From an uncultured Paracoccaceae bacterium (GTDB taxonomy: Bacteria > Pseudomonadota > Alphaproteobacteria > Rhodobacterales > Rhodobacteraceae), in contig CANLQK010000001.1 in the NCBI GenBank assembly GCA_947493255.1, forward strand, positions 529,317-593,316: a stretch of DNA of 64,000 nt. Reading direction: 5' to 3'. Positions 61,601-64,000 of this stretch are shown one piece after another. Every line of letters begins with the position of its first letter. The stretch's first letter is position 1. The notes under the pieces are model-generated. The model had not been told where the DNA came from, did no database searches, and worked only from the letters and a program-made list of their open reading frames with translations. The position numbers were made by a program, and so were the translations under genes.

Positions 61601-64000
61601 CGGCGTTGATTTCGATGTAGATGGCGACATCATTCGCGTTGTTTCGATCAGCAATGGTACTGACACTGACACTGTAAATGACCCATTTGGGTCGTTGGGT
61701 TCGCCAGCGACTGTCGATGGCGACAACGGTGGTATCATCACAATCAATAACGGCGGCAACGTGTTGTTCGACCCTGATGGTGACTTTGACGATCTTGCAG
61801 TTGGTGAAACTGCAACAACGACCGTCACGTACACAATCGAAGATGAAAACGGCGCACAAGATACTGCGACTGTGACCTTCACAGTGACTGGGACAAACGA
61901 TGGCCCTGTTGCTGAGAACGACATCGGCGCGACTGATCAAAACACATCCATCGTTCTGGACAATGTTCTGGACAACGACAGCGACATTGATGGCGACGAC
62001 CTAGACGTGATCCGCGTCGAAGGCCTGCCTGGAAATGTTGGTGGCGCTGTTCCTGGCGACAACGGTGGTTTGATCACAATCAACGAAGATGGCACTGCGT
62101 CCTTCGATCCAAACGGTGACTTCGACGAGCTGGGTACCGGCGAAACAGCGGAAACGTCTGTTCTGTACACAATCTCTGACGGTAACGGCGGCGAAGCAAT
62201 CGCATCCGTGACTGTGACTGTGACAGGTACAAACGATGATCCGGTTGCTGAGAACTCATCCTATATCGTCGCACAAGACGAAGCCTTTGGTGATGTGGAC
62301 GCGAATGCGATCACAGACGACACAGGCGAAGGTGTGGACAGCGATGTTGACGGCGATCCACTGACAGTTGCGGCTGTTGATGGGGATGCGGCAAACGTTG
62401 GTCAGCCGGTGGCTGGTGACAACGGTGGCTTGTTCACAATCAACGAAGACGGTTCTGTCGACTTCTCTGCGAACGGCGAGTTTGATGATCTGGGTGAGGG
62501 CGAAGAAGCCTCCACAACAGTGACTTACACAATCACCGATCCAGAAGGTGGCACCGACACAGCGACTGTGACCTTCACAGTGACAGGTACCAACGACGGC
62601 CCAGTGGCTGTTGAAGATACCTTCACAACAGACGAAGACACAGTATCTGACCTTGGTAACGTGCTGGACAACGACAGCGACCCAGATGGCGATCCGCTGA
62701 CTGTTTCCGAAGTGAACGGCGATCCGGCGGGTGTTGGAACACCTGTGGATGGTTCAGACGGTGGTCTGGTTACAATCAACCCAGACGGCACGGTCTCGTT
62801 CGATCCTAATGGTGACTTCGAAGACCTTGATGAGGGCGAAGAAGCAACCACGACCGTTACGTACACTGTAACTGACCCTGATGGTTCTGAAGCGACTGAG
62901 ACTGTGACAATCACAGTAACAGGCACGAACGATGCGCCAACAGCAGTTGCGGATACAGACAGCACGGATCAGAACACATCTATCGTTCTGGACAACGTGT
63001 TGGGCAACGACACGGATCCAGAAGACGATCCGCTGACTGTTTCTGAAGTGAACGGTGACGCGGCGAACGTTGGTCAGCCTATTGCGGGCGACAACGGTGG
63101 CTTGATCACAATCAACGAAGACGGTTCTGCATCGTTTGATCCGAATGGTGATTTTGATGATCTGGGCGCTGGCGATGAAGCCACGACCGAGGTCACATAC
63201 ACAATCGTTGACGACAATGGTCTGGAAGACACGACAACTGTGACTGTCACTGTCACCGGTACAAACGACGGCCCAGTGGCTGTTGCGGATACGGGTGCAA
63301 CCGACGAAGACACGCCTGTTGTTCTGGACAACGTTCTTGGTAACGACACAGACCCAGATGGCGACACGCTGACAGTTGGCGCTGTTGACGGCGACCCAGC
63401 GAATGTTGGTCAGCCTGTTGCTGGTGACAATGGTGGTCTTGTGACCATCGGCGAAGACGGCACAGCTTCCTTCGATCCAAATGGTGACTTTGAAGCCTTG
63501 GGTGAAGGTGAAACTGCTGAAACAACAGTGACATACACTGTCACGGACCCAGACGGTGGCGAAAGCACAACGACTGTGACTGTAACGGTGACTGGCGTAA
63601 ACGACGGCCCGAATGCGGTCGACAGTGCGTATGTTGTTGATCAGTCCGAAACTGTTGGCGATGTGGATGCGAATGCGATCACAGACGATACAGGCGAAGG
63701 CGCAGACAGCGACCCAGAAGGCGATGATCTGACAGTTGTTGCTGTTGACGGTGATGCTGGAAACGTTGGCGGTGTTGTTGCCGGTGACAATGGCGGCCTG
63801 TTCACAATCAATGCTGACGGTTCTGTCGACTTTGATGCGAATGACGAGTTTGATAACCTCGGTGCAGGCGAAACAGCCTCTACGACGGTGACTTACACAA
63901 TCGCAGACGAAGATGGTGCGGAAGACACAGCGACTGTGACCTTCACTGTAACAGGCACCAACGACGGCCCAGTGGCTGTTGAAGATACAGACGAGACTGA
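58698..64000 (+). CDS. Giant RTX/cadherin-like repeat adhesin, 5' part (continues past window)
   Basis: The frame stays open from ATG 58698 to the last base (1767 codons read through by eye; ends mid-codon). No signal peptide, as expected for a type I-secreted protein whose signal is at the missing C-terminus. Layout: unknown beta domain (1-174); RTX Ca-binding nonapeptides (~175-343, e.g. GGTGDDKVEASAGED, GGKGDDTIDGGDGADEIYGG); a second beta domain (~345-506, ASVTSLTLLDVDHGAWVKYY); a short RTX block (~507-575); then eleven cadherin/VCBS-like domains from residue 628, each ending near VTVTVTGTNDGPVA. Strongly acidic. Predicted role: cell-surface adhesion or biofilm matrix. Secretion genes are not in the window. 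Confidence 0.9.
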   Translation, partial: MSDYTIDWSATNVDGQNVISGSEGNVTVTVATPENCGKEWFVENGMLKNWDVSKDTTADIRFSEEVTNVSFTLFDVDALDEITIMAKDADGNIVEVQFEDTGVHDVNGNVVTGTMTNAPGPGASNPGQDIDVTIAGPIVSFWIVLDDGPERDYSGTVAVSDITFEVAPELDGYVDGTAGDDVIDTNYLDDPQGDKIDNNDELLPGEAANDDIVLAGDGNDIVKSGTGNDEVYGGAGNDMIFAGFEDDVVYGGTGDDKVEASAGEDVVIGGEGNDDIWAGKDDDIVSAGAGDDTVIAGTGDDLVSGGKGDDTIDGGDGADEIYGGGGSDSIEGGDGNDTLIGGNMDFDGALDFNDLSAGELIDGQFVGQGVTITSADPHNPVMVFDTDNPTGGDNDLATSNLGNVLILSEDRDGSDPDDNGGGGTFNITFDAPASVTSLTLLDVDHGAWVKYYDTDGNLLQQVDVTTPDNGQHVVSTNLTNVGSIEVILGASGAIDNLTYSIDPDHCDTGDVIDGGEGDDYIEGNAGDDTLIGGAGNDEIYGGDDADTILGGAGDTVDGGAGGNDHDVLDLTGQGGFYLAGPDGTGDPVADSNGNGLDGTVIFVDEDGEPTGETLSFTEIEEILGEEVNRGPNADDDTASTDEDSPVTITVLGNDSDPDGDELTVTEATSPDGEVEINSDGTITFTPDENFNGETTITYTIDDGNGGTDTATVTVTVNPVNDAPDAVDDADTTDEDTPVVVDLLANDTDVDGDTLTVTSATVPASQGTLEDLGDGEYRFTPADNFNGEATITYTISDGNGGTDTATHVITVTPVNDDPIACPDHYNVNEDETTGDLDGNVITNPSDNGAGLDIDPDGDTLTVVAIDGDDTAVGTVVTGSNGGEFVLNADGSFDFSANEDFEALAVGETADTQITYTVSDGNGGEATTTLTITVHGLNDGPVATDNDYLSTQDDSATDIDGNVLSDNTGDGVDFDVDGDIIRVVSISNGTDTDTVNDPFGSLGSPATVDGDNGGIITINNGGNVLFDPDGDFDDLAVGETATTTVTYTIEDENGAQDTATVTFTVTGTNDGPVAENDIGATDQNTSIVLDNVLDNDSDIDGDDLDVIRVEGLPGNVGGAVPGDNGGLITINEDGTASFDPNGDFDELGTGETAETSVLYTISDGNGGEAIASVTVTVTGTNDDPVAENSSYIVAQDEAFGDVDANAITDDTGEGVDSDVDGDPLTVAAVDGDAANVGQPVAGDNGGLFTINEDGSVDFSANGEFDDLGEGEEASTTVTYTITDPEGGTDTATVTFTVTGTNDGPVAVEDTFTTDEDTVSDLGNVLDNDSDPDGDPLTVSEVNGDPAGVGTPVDGSDGGLVTINPDGTVSFDPNGDFEDLDEGEEATTTVTYTVTDPDGSEATETVTITVTGTNDAPTAVADTDSTDQNTSIVLDNVLGNDTDPEDDPLTVSEVNGDAANVGQPIAGDNGGLITINEDGSASFDPNGDFDDLGAGDEATTEVTYTIVDDNGLEDTTTVTVTVTGTNDGPVAVADTGATDEDTPVVLDNVLGNDTDPDGDTLTVGAVDGDPANVGQPVAGDNGGLVTIGEDGTASFDPNGDFEALGEGETAETTVTYTVTDPDGGESTTTVTVTVTGVNDGPNAVDSAYVVDQSETVGDVDANAITDDTGEGADSDPEGDDLTVVAVDGDAGNVGGVVAGDNGGLFTINADGSVDFDANDEFDNLGAGETASTTVTYTIADEDGAEDTATVTFTVTGTNDGPVAVEDTDET
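59220..59726 (+). repeat. RTX calcium-binding nonapeptide block
   Basis: Within the adhesin, repeats of the form GGxGxDx(V/I)x occur some 15 times, often degenerate (AGDGNDIVKSG, GTGNDEVYGG, GAGNDMIFAG, GGEGNDDIWAG). A second, shorter block lies at about 60216-60420. They bind Ca2+ outside the cell and fold as a beta roll. Confidence 0.85.
60579..64000 (+). repeat. Tandem cadherin/VCBS-like domains with 1368-bp super-repeat
   Basis: Boundaries taken at the Asn codon of each N-D-(G/D/A)-P junction lie at 60579 (equivalent Asn, no D), 60855, 61137, 61503, 61896, 62232, 62592, 62928, 63264, 63600 and 63960. Domain lengths in residues: 92, 94, 122, 131, then 112, 120, 112, 112, 112, 120. From 61896 on, the order 112-120-112-112 begins again exactly 1368 bp later (63264). 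The 120-residue form carries DVDANAITDDTGEG. Confidence 0.85.

Noticed and set aside
59419..64000. Many long antisense and frame-shifted open frames in the adhesin region
   Set aside because: They follow from the Asp/Gly/Thr/Val-rich repeats. Their own translations are low-complexity (Ser/Thr/Val or Arg/Leu), and the forward frame is open throughout.
60579..64000. CRISPR-like appearance of regularly spaced repeats
   Set aside because: Repeats are 336 or 360 bp, in frame, without constant short repeats and unique spacers, and encode protein domains.
57939..64000. Genomic island inserted at tRNA-Leu
   Set aside because: No integrase, and I saw no direct copy of the tRNA 3' end downstream. The window ends before an island boundary could be tested.

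Overview
The window is a contiguous piece of chromosome from a marine alphaproteobacterium of the order Rhodobacterales (Roseobacter group). Three things point there: the adjacent sciP-ctrA pair, the order uppS-cdsA-dxr-rseP-bamA-skp-fabZ-lpxA-lpxI-lpxB, and clade-typical small proteins (DUF6525, DUF1153, a MAPEG protein). Base composition and codon use look moderate in GC, as in Loktanella/Octadecabacter-like genera, but the genus cannot be fixed by eye. No insertion sequence, prophage, CRISPR array or rRNA was seen. One tRNA is present.

Layout. 1-5.5 kb: the end of a HerA-like ATPase gene, a DUF6525 protein, and a minus-strand run (an unusual 55-aa membrane protein, a 531-aa secreted protein, xerD, a CorC-type CBS protein and a small Cro/CI-like regulator). 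5.7-8.8 kb: aroK-aroB, ssb and a lytic transglycosylase. 8.9-16.3 kb: a peptide-type ABC importer (fused ATPase, two permeases, Tat-exported binding protein) with an upstream AraC regulator. 16.4-30.4 kb: miaA, then pyrH, frr and the envelope-biogenesis cluster for isoprenoid, phospholipid, outer-membrane protein and lipid A synthesis. 30.4-37.7 kb: an aldolase, a Ppx/GppA phosphatase and a one-carbon/corrinoid methyl-transfer cluster. That cluster is split by an unrecognised 718-aa orphan gene. 37.8-46.7 kb: a Tat-exported metallo-hydrolase, MAPEG, mnmA, sciP-ctrA, ligA and recG. 46.7-53.9 kb: a 40-aa protein behind a LexA box, a NifU-like scaffold, hisI, gluQ, a methyltransferase, trmFO and gyrA. 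54-57.6 kb: arginine catabolism (arginase, ornithine cyclodeaminase) with a divergent Lrp regulator, then dsbB and a VTT-family protein.

57.9-64 kb: tRNA-Leu(CAA), a 673-bp structured non-coding stretch, and the 5' part of a very large open reading frame that runs off the window end. It encodes an RTX/cadherin-like repeat protein, most likely a type I-secreted adhesin. Its C-terminal half is tandem domains of about 112-120 residues. From the fifth domain on they follow a higher-order pattern that repeats with an exact 1368-bp period.

The best candidates for something undescribed are the orphan at 34213-36369, the LexA-boxed 40-aa membrane peptide at 46803, the 55-aa/531-aa pair coupled to xerD, the nested palindromes before ctrA, a 22-bp dispersed repeat shared by 33.96 kb and 50.96 kb, and the super-repeat architecture of the adhesin. 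All translations and motif positions were read by eye. No database search was run.
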